A stretch of 64,000 nt of DNA from Rhodopseudomonas sp. (GTDB lineage: Bacteria > Pseudomonadota > Alphaproteobacteria > Rhizobiales > Xanthobacteraceae), in NCBI GenBank assembly GCA_016124795.1, contig WGNB01000038.1:94415-158414 (forward strand), written 5' to 3'. How positions within the stretch are numbered: the first letter of the stretch is position 1; each line of letters opens with the position of its first letter. Positions 51,243-59,578 of the stretch are shown here, in pieces. The notes below the pieces were generated by a model. It did no database searches. It was not told the origin of the DNA and saw nothing but the letters and a program-made list of their open reading frames with translations. A program made the position numbers and the translations under genes.

Positions 51243-52061
51243 TTACAGGTCGATGATTTGGCCCTCCCGGGCCGTGATCGTGCCGGGGCGAGCGTCGCTG
51301 GCGTCGGCGGCGAGCGCGTCCATGAAGTCGTCATCGTGCGACGGGTCGTGGTGAAACAGGCAAAGCTGCTTGGCCTCGGCCTGGTCGGCGAGGCGAATGC
51401 CGCGGACCCAGGTCGAATGGCCCCAGCTTTCCCGTGACGCGATTTCCTCTTCGGTGAAAGTCGCGTCGTAGACGATCAGGTCGGCGTTGCGCGCCAGTGA
51501 AACCAATTCCTGGTCCCGCTTGCCGGGGAAGCCCGAGGTGTCGCTGATCAGGGCGAAAACCTTGCCGCCGAATTCCAGGCGATAGCCGCTGGCGCCGTCG
51601 GGGTGATCGAGTGTCGCGGTATGCAGCGTGACGCCTTCATAGGGGCGAAGCACGTCGCCGGAAATGAAATCGTGATAGGCGATCTTGGCCTTGAAGATTT
51701 CGACTTCGACGGGGAACAGCGGCGAGCTCATCAGCTTGCGCATGACCTGTTCGATATTGGCCTGCGGCAGAAGATTGCCGGCCCAAAGAGAGACTTTGTA
51801 GTCCTCCGAGAAAAACGGTGCGAAGAACGGCACGCCGGTGACATGGTCGAGATGGCAATGGGTCAGGAAGATGTTGACGTCTTTAACCTTGGCATTCTTG
51901 ACCAGCGTATTGCCAAGTGCGCGTAGCCCGGTACCGGCATCGAAGATCAGAACATGGCTGCCGCAATGTACTTCGATACAAGGCGTATTGCCGCCGTAGC
52001 GAATGGTTTCGGGGCCAGGACAGGCAATGCTTCCGCGCACACCCCAAAATCTTATTCGCAT
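51243..52061 (-). CDS. Metallo-beta-lactamase-fold hydrolase
   Basis: 272 aa. Metal motif HxHxDH in THCHLDHVTG, later ISDTSG and FHHDPSHDD complete the binuclear site. The N-terminal GVRGSIACPGPETIRYGG marks a subgroup related to COG1235 (PhnP-like) phosphodiesterases. Given neighbours that bind cyclic nucleotides, hydrolysis of a cyclic phosphodiester is a reasonable guess; it also lies within 8 kb of the phn genes. No signal peptide. Confidence 0.85.
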   Translation of the reverse strand: MRIRFWGVRGSIACPGPETIRYGGNTPCIEVHCGSHVLIFDAGTGLRALGNTLVKNAKVKDVNIFLTHCHLDHVTGVPFFAPFFSEDYKVSLWAGNLLPQANIEQVMRKLMSSPLFPVEVEIFKAKIAYHDFISGDVLRPYEGVTLHTATLDHPDGASGYRLEFGGKVFALISDTSGFPGKRDQELVSLARNADLIVYDATFTEEEIASRESWGHSTWVRGIRLADQAEAKQLCLFHHDPSHDDDFMDALAADASDARPGTITAREGQIIDL

Positions 52062-52144
52062 CGCGTGTTCTGCTCTGTCGTGAAAACGTGTGTCATTCTA
52101 TGAGAGCGGCAGTTCAAAAGCGAGGCCGCCCTGTGCGTAGTTTC

Positions 52145-53215
52145 CTACGGGCTTACCGGGTCTGCAGGCGGTGACTCGGTCAATACGGTTTTGCGGCGCG
52201 CCGCTTCCCGCGCGACATCGTTGGCCAATGTCGGGTGATGCGCCGCGAAAGCGCGGAAGTCGGTGACGTCGAGGACCAGAAGTGTCGATGCCATTGTCGC
52301 GACGACAGTAGCGGTGCGCGGACCGCCTTCAAGCAACGCGATCTCGCCGAAGAACGAGCCGGGGCCAAGGCGAATGCGTTTCGGTTCAAGTTTTACTTCG
52401 ACCTCGCCCGAGGCAATGAAGTACATGCAGTCGCCCGGCCGGCCGCGCCGCACGACGATGGCGCGTTCGGCGACGTCGAGCCGCCGCAGCATCCGCGTCA
52501 GTTCGATGATCGCGGGCGCGTCGAGATTGCGCAGAAATGGCACGCTGGTGACAAGATCCCAGTTGCGGATGAATTCGCGGCGGCGATGTTCGGCGGCAAA
52601 GCCGGTGGCGAGGATACCGGTCCAGAGTCCGAAGACGCCGAGGCCGCAGATCATCACGATGCCGGCGATCAGGCGGCCAAGCGCGGTCTGAGGTACGGCG
52701 TCGCCGTAGCCGGTGGTGGTCAGCGTCGTGACCGCCCACCACAGCGACAGCGGCAGACTGCCAAACTGTGCCGGTTGCGCGGCGCCCTCCAGGAAATAAA
52801 GCGCGACGCCGGCGAGCATCAGCACGAGCAGAAAGATGATCAGCACGCTCGCCAACGATCGCGCTTCGACCTTGATGATGCGGCCGAGCAGCGACAATCC
52901 GGGAAAGGCGATCGCCAGTTTGAACATCCACAGCGAAGCCAGCAGCCAGGCGGTTTCTTCAGGCACGCCGGCCGCGAGCGCGATCGGAACCGGGACCACG
53001 GCGGCGATGTCGATCGCCAGGGCCCATGACGGCCAGTAACGTCTGGCCAGGTCGGCGCCGATCCCACGGATCGACTTGATCGCGAGTTCGACGGCGAAGA
53101 ACAGCAGGCAGCCCCACAGCACCGGATTGAACCACGCCATGCCCTGGGCGCGCAGGTCCGGCTCCGTCGTGGCAGTCATGGCCGCCAGACCGATGGCCAG
53201 GACGCTATAATGCAT
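52145..53215 (-). CDS. Cyclic-nucleotide-gated potassium channel (MloK1-like)
   Basis: About 356 aa if it starts at ATG 53215; the frame is open to 53479 but that extension is Arg-rich and has no clear start, and TTG 53287 is another option. Six-TM voltage-sensor-like channel: selectivity filter TTTGYGD with pore helix LPLSLWWAVTTL, preceded by a modest S4. The C-terminal CNB domain has GSFFGEIALLEGGPRTATV with the Glu and Arg that bind cAMP. It should pass K+ when cAMP binds. Inner-membrane. Confidence 0.9.
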   Translation of the reverse strand: MHYSVLAIGLAAMTATTEPDLRAQGMAWFNPVLWGCLLFFAVELAIKSIRGIGADLARRYWPSWALAIDIAAVVPVPIALAAGVPEETAWLLASLWMFKLAIAFPGLSLLGRIIKVEARSLASVLIIFLLVLMLAGVALYFLEGAAQPAQFGSLPLSLWWAVTTLTTTGYGDAVPQTALGRLIAGIVMICGLGVFGLWTGILATGFAAEHRRREFIRNWDLVTSVPFLRNLDAPAIIELTRMLRRLDVAERAIVVRRGRPGDCMYFIASGEVEVKLEPKRIRLGPGSFFGEIALLEGGPRTATVVATMASTLLVLDVTDFRAFAAHHPTLANDVAREAARRKTVLTESPPADPVSP

Positions 53216-53545
53216 CAACCGATAACCGTGCGACGGCTGCGGAATGATCCGGTCAATCTGTTTTCTGAAGTGGCGGGCGGATATCAAGGGCGAGCGTTTC
53301 CGGTGCTGCCGCTCGACGACTCGCGGCAGGTTTCGCCGTAGACTACGGGACCGTCCGCCTTTTCGGCCAGCGGTTTTGGCCCATCGCCGGAGCGACAAAA
53401 ATAGGCCGGGAACCCGATGCCGGCATTGGCTTTGCCGGCCATTTCGGGTGGAAAGGCGCCGGTTTGGGCGTATTGTCATAGAGTTGTCATATGAAGGCTT
53501 TTACAGTCCCGGCTCTCGAATGGCGCCGAAAGTTCCCAGAGCATT
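53216..53545. other. Divergent region between the channel and SulP genes
   Basis: About 330 nt. It holds a near-perfect Pho box close to the SulP start (listed separately) and possibly the true N-terminus of the channel gene. Nothing else recognised. Confidence 0.45.
53473..53490 (+). promoter_or_regulatory. PhoB box upstream of the SulP-CNB gene
   Basis: TTGTCAT-AGAG-TTGTCAT: two identical seven-base half-sites with a 4-nt spacer, the exact 11-bp period of Pho boxes. A weak -10 (TTACAG, 53501-53506) follows at 10 nt. Gene start is 55 nt from the box. Confidence 0.7.
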
Positions 53546-55756
53546 ATGAATAGATACACGGCAGAGCCGGTTCGCATGCGCGAGACCCGGCGCAAGGCGT
53601 CGATTTTGGATTCGGCGGTCACCGGCGTTTTCGTCGGCGTTCTGTCGTTGTTGTATTATCTGTCTTACGCCTCGCTGATCTTTTCCGGTCCGCTGTCGGT
53701 CTGGCTCGGCTATGGCCTGACCGCTACCGTCATCACCGGCGTCACCGGCGGGTTGCTGACCGCGTCGCGCGGTTCTTTGCCCTTTGCGATTGGCGGACCG
53801 GACGGCGCGACCTCGGCGATTGTCGCGGCGATGGTCGGGACGCTGAGCGCGCGGCTGGTCGCCATGGGCGCGGCCGAGCATCTCTTCGTCATGATCATGC
53901 TGGCGCTGACCGCGAGTGCGGCCTTGACCGGTTTGTTCATGTTCGGCCTTGGCCTGGCCAAGTTCGGCCGCGCCATCCGCTATATTCCCTATCCGGTGAT
54001 GGGCGGCTTTCTCGGCGGGTCCGGTTGTCTGGTGATCGCCGGCACGTTCAAGGTTCTGACCGGGCATGGTTTGAGCTTCGACAATATCGGCTATTTTCTT
54101 AGCGCCGGTGCGGCGGCCAAATTGGCGGCCGGCGCGCTGATGGCGGTTTGTCTGATCGTCGGCCGGCGCTACTGGACATCGCCGATCGCGCTGCCGGTGA
54201 TGCTCTTGATCGGCGCGCTTGCTTTTCATGCCGTGCTGAGGGTCGGCGGCATCTCGCTGGCCGATGCGCAGGCCGATGGCTGGATGTTTGTCGTGCCGAC
54301 GGCACGGGCCTATGCGCCGCCGTGGTCGCTCAACCTGAATGGCATTCCGTGGTCGGTGCTGCCCGGCTTTGGCGCGGAATTTGTCGCGGTGACGTTCGTC
54401 AGCGCGATCAGTCTGCTGCTCAACACGACTTCGCTGGAAATGATCAGCCAGCGTGAAGCCAGCCTCGACCGCGATCTCAAGGTGCAGGGCGGCATCAACC
54501 TGTTGAGCGCCGTGCTGGGCGGCTATGTCTCCTGCATCACGGTCACGCGGTCGAAGATCAACTTCTCGCTCGGCAATGCCGGGCGGACTGCCGGACTGGT
54601 AGCTGCTGTGGTCTCGGCGGCGGCCTTGTTCGTCAGTCCCGAGGTGCTGGGCGTCATTCCGAAATGCGTGCTGGCCGGACTTCTGGTGACGATCGGTTAC
54701 GATATCCTGCAGCGCTGGCTGATCGCCACCGCCCGTCAGCTTGAGGCGCTTGAATATCTGTCGCTGCTGGCCATCGCTCTCATCATCTTTTTCTGGGGCT
54801 TTCTGGCCGGCGTCGCGATCGGCGTGGTGATCGGCTGCACGACCTTCGCGTTAAGCGCCGGCCGGATCAACGTGATCAAATTCGCCTTCGACGGTACCGA
54901 ATATCTCAGCTCGCTCGATCGCGGCCCGCACGAAAGCGCGATATTGGCGGCCCACGGCCGCGATCTTCAGGGATTGCGCCTTCAGAGCTATCTGTTTTTC
55001 GGCTCGGCCAACCGGCTTTACGAATACGTCAAGACGCTGCTGGCGCGGAATGCCGACTGCCGGTTCGTGTTGTTCGATTTCCGGCTGGTCACCGGCATCG
55101 ATTCGTCGGCCATTCACAGTTTCAGTCAAATCAAGCGGGCGGCGGACGCGGTCGGCGCCACGCTGGTGCTGGTCAATCTGACGCCTCACATCGAGAAGGC
55201 GTTCACCAATAACGGTTTCATCACCGGCGATGTGATGGTGGTTCCCGAATTCGACCGGGCGCTCGAGATCTGTGAAAACGTCATCATCGCGGCTCACAGC
55301 GACGCCCAGGGCGAACAAAGGTCGTTACAGGACTGGCTCGGCGAAGCGCTGGGCGATGTTGAACGTGGTCACCGATTGGCGAACGCCTGCCGTCGTTGCG
55401 ATTTCGCCGCCGACGATATTATCGCGCAGCAAGGCGCGCCCTCGGACTCGATGCATTTCATCGTCGAGGGCCGCGTCGGGGTGATCGTGCATCTGGACGG
55501 CGGCAGTTCGATCCGGGTGCGCAGCCTGGGACCGCAAACCACGGTCGGCGAAATGGGCATGCTAACCGGCCGCGAGCGCACCGCGACCGTACAGGCCGAG
55601 GCATCGAGCGTCGCTTATGAATTGACCGCCGAAGCTTTTGAAACGCTGAAGGCCGAGGACCCCGAGCTGGTGCAGCGGCTGTTGACCTATGTGATCGCCG
55701 TGATGGCCGAGCGGCTGGGCTTTGCCAGCCGGCTGATCGGCGTCCTGCAACGCTAG
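53546..55756 (+). CDS. SulP-family anion transporter with STAS and cyclic-nucleotide-binding domains
   Basis: 736 aa in three parts. Residues 20-430 form the SulP membrane domain (IGGPDGATSAIVAAMVGTLS; LLNTTSLEMISQREASLDRD; GVIPKCVLAGLLVTIGYDIL). About 460-560 is a STAS domain (YLFFGSANRLYEYVKTLLAR, RFVLFDFRLVTGIDSSAIHS). About 600-736 is a CNB domain with VGEMGMLTGRERTATV, keeping the Glu and Arg. SulP proteins move sulfate, bicarbonate or other anions; substrate is not readable, but a Pho box in the promoter links expression to phosphate limitation. cAMP or cGMP binding probably gates it. Confidence 0.92.
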   Translation: MNRYTAEPVRMRETRRKASILDSAVTGVFVGVLSLLYYLSYASLIFSGPLSVWLGYGLTATVITGVTGGLLTASRGSLPFAIGGPDGATSAIVAAMVGTLSARLVAMGAAEHLFVMIMLALTASAALTGLFMFGLGLAKFGRAIRYIPYPVMGGFLGGSGCLVIAGTFKVLTGHGLSFDNIGYFLSAGAAAKLAAGALMAVCLIVGRRYWTSPIALPVMLLIGALAFHAVLRVGGISLADAQADGWMFVVPTARAYAPPWSLNLNGIPWSVLPGFGAEFVAVTFVSAISLLLNTTSLEMISQREASLDRDLKVQGGINLLSAVLGGYVSCITVTRSKINFSLGNAGRTAGLVAAVVSAAALFVSPEVLGVIPKCVLAGLLVTIGYDILQRWLIATARQLEALEYLSLLAIALIIFFWGFLAGVAIGVVIGCTTFALSAGRINVIKFAFDGTEYLSSLDRGPHESAILAAHGRDLQGLRLQSYLFFGSANRLYEYVKTLLARNADCRFVLFDFRLVTGIDSSAIHSFSQIKRAADAVGATLVLVNLTPHIEKAFTNNGFITGDVMVVPEFDRALEICENVIIAAHSDAQGEQRSLQDWLGEALGDVERGHRLANACRRCDFAADDIIAQQGAPSDSMHFIVEGRVGVIVHLDGGSSIRVRSLGPQTTVGEMGMLTGRERTATVQAEASSVAYELTAEAFETLKAEDPELVQRLLTYVIAVMAERLGFASRLIGVLQR

Positions 55757-55792
55757 CCGGTCATTCCCAGCCAGCCGATCTTTGAATCTTTG

Positions 55793-57208
55793 TTATCGCC
55801 CGTCCGGCGTCCGGATGCCGCTCCAGGCATCGCGGACGGCGTTGTAGTGGGTTTTGGCGTCATACACCGGAACCTTCAGGCCGATCGCCTGCGGCGTCAG
55901 GCCGCCGACCGCGGCCAGAAGCGTGTAGGAATTGACGACGCGATCGCGTTCGGCGCTGACGACGGCGATCCGGGCATTGACCAGTTCCTGCTGGGCGTTG
56001 AGCACGTCGAGCGTGGTGCGTTGACCCAACCGGGCTTCTTCGCGCACGCCATTAAGCGCGGCTTCGGCCGATTTGACCTGAGCGCGGGTCGAGCCGAGGC
56101 TCAGCTTGGCGGCCTCGACCTGGGCCCAGGCCTGCATGACACCGGTGCGGGCGCGGTCGCGCGCCACCGACAACTCGATCTGCTTTTGACCTTGCGTTTC
56201 CTTCGCCTGACGGATCAGGGAATACTCGGCGCCGCCCTGATAAAGCGGCATCGTCATCTGGCCGCCGACGCTGGCCGAGAAGGATTCAAGCTGATTGAGC
56301 GAGGTCTCGTAATTCTTCTGCGCGGTGCCGACGAGATTGACCGTCGGATAAAGCGCGCCTTCGGCGATCTTGGTTTGCAACGCCGCCGCATCGACAGTGT
56401 ACTGCGCCGCAGCGACCGTCGGGTGATCGGCCAGCGCGCGGGCAATGGCATTGTTGAGTGTCGTCGGCGCGAAACGGTCGATGGTCGAAGCCGGAGCTAG
56501 TTTGTTGGCGTCCAGTCCGATCACTTCGCGATAGAGCGCGCGCGAGCCGGCATAATTGGCCTCGGCGCTGAACACCTGGGTGCGTGCGACATTGAGGCGG
56601 GCTTCGGCTTGCGAAACGTCGGTCGCGGTGACATTGCCGGATTGCATCCGGACGCGGGTCTGACGCAATTGCTCTTCGAGGACTTCCCGGTTACGGCGCA
56701 ACAGGTCGAGGATCGCGGAATCGCGCAGCAGATTGAGATAGGCGGTGACCGCATTGAGCAGGACCGCCTGTTCGGTGACGCGCAGCGTTGCCCGGGCGGC
56801 CAGCACCAGGGCCTCGGCTTGGCGGGTCTTGTTGGAGGTCTGGAAGCCGTTGAACAGGTTCTGGGTGAGCGTGACGCCGTAGCTTTGCGGTGTGTTGGCG
56901 CCAGTCTGTTTGAAATAGCTCGCCGCGGCTCCCGCCGGCGTCGTCGACGAGATTTCCCGGGTCAGCGAGTTCTGCCTCTGGTAGCCGACGCCGGTCGAGA
57001 CCGAGGCTTTCGGCCGATAGCCGGCCAGCGCTTGCGGCACGCTTTCGTCGACGGCGCGGACCTGGGCGCGCTGCGCTTCGAGCTGCGGGTTGTTCTTGTA
57101 GGTATACGCCAGCGCGGCCTCGAGCGTCTCTGCCGATGCGCTGCGCACCTGCGCCGTTGCGGCTATGGTTGCTTCCACAACCAAAATAATTGCCAGCCGC
57201 ATCAACAT
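55793..57208 (-). CDS. TolC-family outer-membrane efflux/secretion protein
   Basis: 471 aa. Signal peptide MLMRLAIILVVEATIAATAQ with cleavage near ASAETL. Two repeated halves with coiled-coil helices; ETLEAALAYTYKNNPQLEAQ and GVTLTQNLFNGFQTSNKTRQ are typical TolC segments, and LGQRTTLDVLNAQQELVNAR occurs in the second half. It would form the outer-membrane channel of a type I secretion or efflux system. The giant repeat protein on the far side of this locus is a plausible cargo, but no ABC exporter or adaptor gene is seen in the window. Confidence 0.93.
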   Translation of the reverse strand: MLMRLAIILVVEATIAATAQVRSASAETLEAALAYTYKNNPQLEAQRAQVRAVDESVPQALAGYRPKASVSTGVGYQRQNSLTREISSTTPAGAAASYFKQTGANTPQSYGVTLTQNLFNGFQTSNKTRQAEALVLAARATLRVTEQAVLLNAVTAYLNLLRDSAILDLLRRNREVLEEQLRQTRVRMQSGNVTATDVSQAEARLNVARTQVFSAEANYAGSRALYREVIGLDANKLAPASTIDRFAPTTLNNAIARALADHPTVAAAQYTVDAAALQTKIAEGALYPTVNLVGTAQKNYETSLNQLESFSASVGGQMTMPLYQGGAEYSLIRQAKETQGQKQIELSVARDRARTGVMQAWAQVEAAKLSLGSTRAQVKSAEAALNGVREEARLGQRTTLDVLNAQQELVNARIAVVSAERDRVVNSYTLLAAVGGLTPQAIGLKVPVYDAKTHYNAVRDAWSGIRTPDGR

Positions 57209-57382
57209 AGGCGAATTGACCTGCGATTTTACGATTCGTTGCGCTGCAAGGAAGGTATCGGGAGTACCGGCAATGCTCTAGCGCCTTGTCGGTAATTCTC
57301 GAAAAAAGACTGTTTTATCGTATCTCGTCTAAATAGTTGGGACAATTCATATTTTCGTAGAAAGGCCGGGTCCGCCGGATCG

Positions 57383-58243
57383 CTATGGAAGGCCGTAGCC
57401 GGCATAGTCCGCCGCGATGGTCGATTTGAGCGCACGGGCTGCCGCGAGGTCGGCTTCGCCTTTGGCCGCGTCGCCGGATTTGATCCGGGCGAGGCCACGA
57501 CCGTACAGCGAACTCGCCTGTTTCGGATCGATCTGCAACGCGGCGTTGAAATCGTCGATGGCCTTCGACCACTGCGTCGATTTGAGAAAAGCCAGGCCGC
57601 GTGAATCGAATTTCGCCGCGGTCTCGGGGCCGAGCCGCAGTGCCTCATTGCAATCGGCCACGGCGGCGGCCGCGTCGCCAACCAGGGTGCGGACCCAGCA
57701 CCGTTCATTCCAAAGCCCGCCAAGTTCGGGCTTGAGCCGGATCGCCCGATTTAAGTCATTGAGGGCGTTGCCGTAATCCCGCAACTGTTCGTAGGCGAGG
57801 GCGCGGTTGACGATCGCGCTGGGATCGTCGGCGTCGGTTGCCAGGGCGGCGGTGAAGTCCTTCAAGGCGCCCGCATAGTCGCCCATTTTGCCGAGCGCGA
57901 CGCCGCGGTTGTTTCTGATCTTCGCCGATTTGGCATCGAAACGGAGCGCTTCGGTGAAATCCTTCACTGCCAGGTCATATTGGCCTTTGCGGGTATGGGC
58001 GTTGCCACGGTTATCGAAAGCGGTCGCCAGCCCCTTCGGGTTGGCTTCGCCGGATTCGATGAAGGCCGTACAAGCCGCAATCGTCCGGTCAGCCAGCGCG
58101 GGGTCGCGGATATTGCATTCGTCGGCCTTCTGGAGGGTCGTGTCTTTCTCGGTCTTTTGCGCGACCGCGCTGCCGGCCAGGAGTGTCGAGATCAGCAGGG
58201 TCGCCACGCCAAGGCTGGCGACGAATTCTCTCCCGAGAACCAT
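57383..58243 (-). CDS. Exported tetratricopeptide-repeat protein
   Basis: 286 aa from ATG 58243. Signal peptide MVLGREFVASLGVATLLIST with AGSAVAQ cleavage. Six or so TPR units (for example AFDNRGNAHTRKGQYDLAVK, IRNNRGVALGKMGDYAGALK, AIVNRALAYEQLRDYGNALN) cover residues 90-280. A protein-interaction scaffold in the periplasm. It is 62 nt from the FecR gene on the same strand. Confidence 0.9.
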   Translation of the reverse strand: MVLGREFVASLGVATLLISTLLAGSAVAQKTEKDTTLQKADECNIRDPALADRTIAACTAFIESGEANPKGLATAFDNRGNAHTRKGQYDLAVKDFTEALRFDAKSAKIRNNRGVALGKMGDYAGALKDFTAALATDADDPSAIVNRALAYEQLRDYGNALNDLNRAIRLKPELGGLWNERCWVRTLVGDAAAAVADCNEALRLGPETAAKFDSRGLAFLKSTQWSKAIDDFNAALQIDPKQASSLYGRGLARIKSGDAAKGEADLAAARALKSTIAADYAGYGLP

Positions 58244-58305
58244 ATCTATCCCACGAGGTCGGCGCCGGTGGTCTGACGCTTGTTGTGTCCGGGAGCCATC
58301 GCCGC

Positions 58306-59001
58306 CTAGCAATTTCGGCAGATCTTCCAATGGCCGTCGAGCGAGGTCTTGTCCGGGCCGGACGAGGGCGTTGCCGGGGCTTGCGCCTTTTGCACACCGA
58401 TCGGCGTCGGCACAGGCAGCGGCTTTTTCTTGTTTTCCTCGATCAGGGTCAGGAATTTAACCGAGCCGTCTTCGCGAATTTCGACATGCGGGGCCGTGCC
58501 GCGAATGCCCATGGTCGCCAGCGGCGTTTCGACTTTCATGCTGCCGGTGTGCGCGACTTCGCCAGCGATGAAAGTGAAGGCGCCTTTGGTTAAATTGTAG
58601 ACAGTCGAGTTCGATTTGCCGTTCGGGCTGTAGACAAACTCGTCCAGCGTCATCTCGGCGTTTTGCGACACGTTGAACGACGTGCCGTCCGCGAAGGCGA
58701 TATTGGCCGTGCTGTCGGCGGCGGTCTTGATGACGTCGCCCTCGAACACCGGATCGTCGACTCTGGCCCGTCCGCTGCCGCCGGGCGGCAGGCTGGCCTG
58801 AAGGACCACGGCGCGCTTGTGTTCGAGCGACACCGTGCCGGTGATTTTGAGAATTTTGCCGATCGGCGTTGCGCCCGCCACCTGCGGCGAGCCCGTGCTC
58901 TGGCCGAACGCGGGCGCTGTCAGCAGGCCGGTCATCCCGACGAAAACCGGCGAACACAGCACGAGACTGGCGCAGAGCAGCCCGGCAAGCGGCGTCTTCA
59001 T
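58306..59001 (-). CDS. Exported FecR-domain protein
   Basis: 231 aa from ATG 59001; the Met19 of the longer frame (59058) is an alternative. Signal region MKTPLAGLLCASLVLCSPVF, cleavage near PAFGQS. FecR core: GKILKITGTVSLEHKR, DPVFEGDVIKTAADSTANIA, FADGTSFNVSQNAEMTLDEF, GEVAHTGSMKVETPLATMGI. C-terminal tail is Pro-rich with two Cys (WKICRNC). Its FecR core resembles that at the start of the giant protein, divergent from it. Confidence 0.88.
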   Translation of the reverse strand: MKTPLAGLLCASLVLCSPVFVGMTGLLTAPAFGQSTGSPQVAGATPIGKILKITGTVSLEHKRAVVLQASLPPGGSGRARVDDPVFEGDVIKTAADSTANIAFADGTSFNVSQNAEMTLDEFVYSPNGKSNSTVYNLTKGAFTFIAGEVAHTGSMKVETPLATMGIRGTAPHVEIREDGSVKFLTLIEENKKKPLPVPTPIGVQKAQAPATPSSGPDKTSLDGHWKICRNC

Positions 59002-59578
59002 GGTTTCGACCGGTTTTGCAGCCACATCCAGTGTCCTGATCGTGAGACCGTCGCGCATTGTCGTTAAGGCTCTAATTTCCCCGTGGCGCAGGCATTTTCG
59101 CCATATCGGCAAAGCGCCACACCTTCAAATCGACGCTTCGCCCAGTCGTCAGGTCGAAGTGCCGGTCGTGCCGTCGTCCAGTCCAACCCCACCCCCGCTC
59201 GGCGACCACATGGCCAGGAGACCGGACCTTTCGGTCACCAAGGCGTGATCCTCGGAGCGCGGTTGCTGTGACGCAGTCACGATGACGCGAGTGTCATCCT
59301 CAACGATGCTTCCGGCTCAACAATGCTTCCGACGACGCTTTGGTTAGCGAGTATACACGTTGATCTTAACCAGTCGGTAATAGTTCCGCTAGGCCCGCTT
59401 CCAATTTGTGGTAACGTATTATTAATTCTCGAAGGCCGGTTAAGCCCGCTAAATCCGGCGGTTTTCGGACCTGCCGCTGTTCTCGGTTCCGAGCGATATC
59501 GCGCCGCCTTCTCGCGACAGCGGGTGAAAATCGCCCCGTGAATGGCGGTCCCGACAAGACTGGGATGGATGGACTGGA
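59002..59578. other. Divergent region between the FecR-domain gene and the giant repeat gene (577 nt)
   Basis: No gene. It contains two short dyads, GTGAC-GCA-GTCAC (59268-59280) and GATGAC-N6-GTCATC (59281-59298), a 14-bp direct repeat CAACGATGCTTCCG / CAACAATGCTTCCG (59301-59314 and 59318-59331), and an AT-rich stretch GTAACGTATTATTAATTC near 59411-59428 that may be the promoter of the giant gene. An in-frame stop at 59525-59527 fixes the giant gene's start downstream of it. Confidence 0.5.

Noticed and set aside
53216..53479. N-terminal extension of the MloK1-like channel
   Set aside because: The 88 extra codons are Arg-rich with no membrane segment or ribosome site and overlap the SulP promoter. 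Part of it from TTG 53287 could still be real.
59268..59298. CRP-like site in TGTGACGCAGTCAC
   Set aside because: Spacing between half-sites is five rather than six bases and the outer bases do not match; kept only as a short dyad in the intergenic entry.
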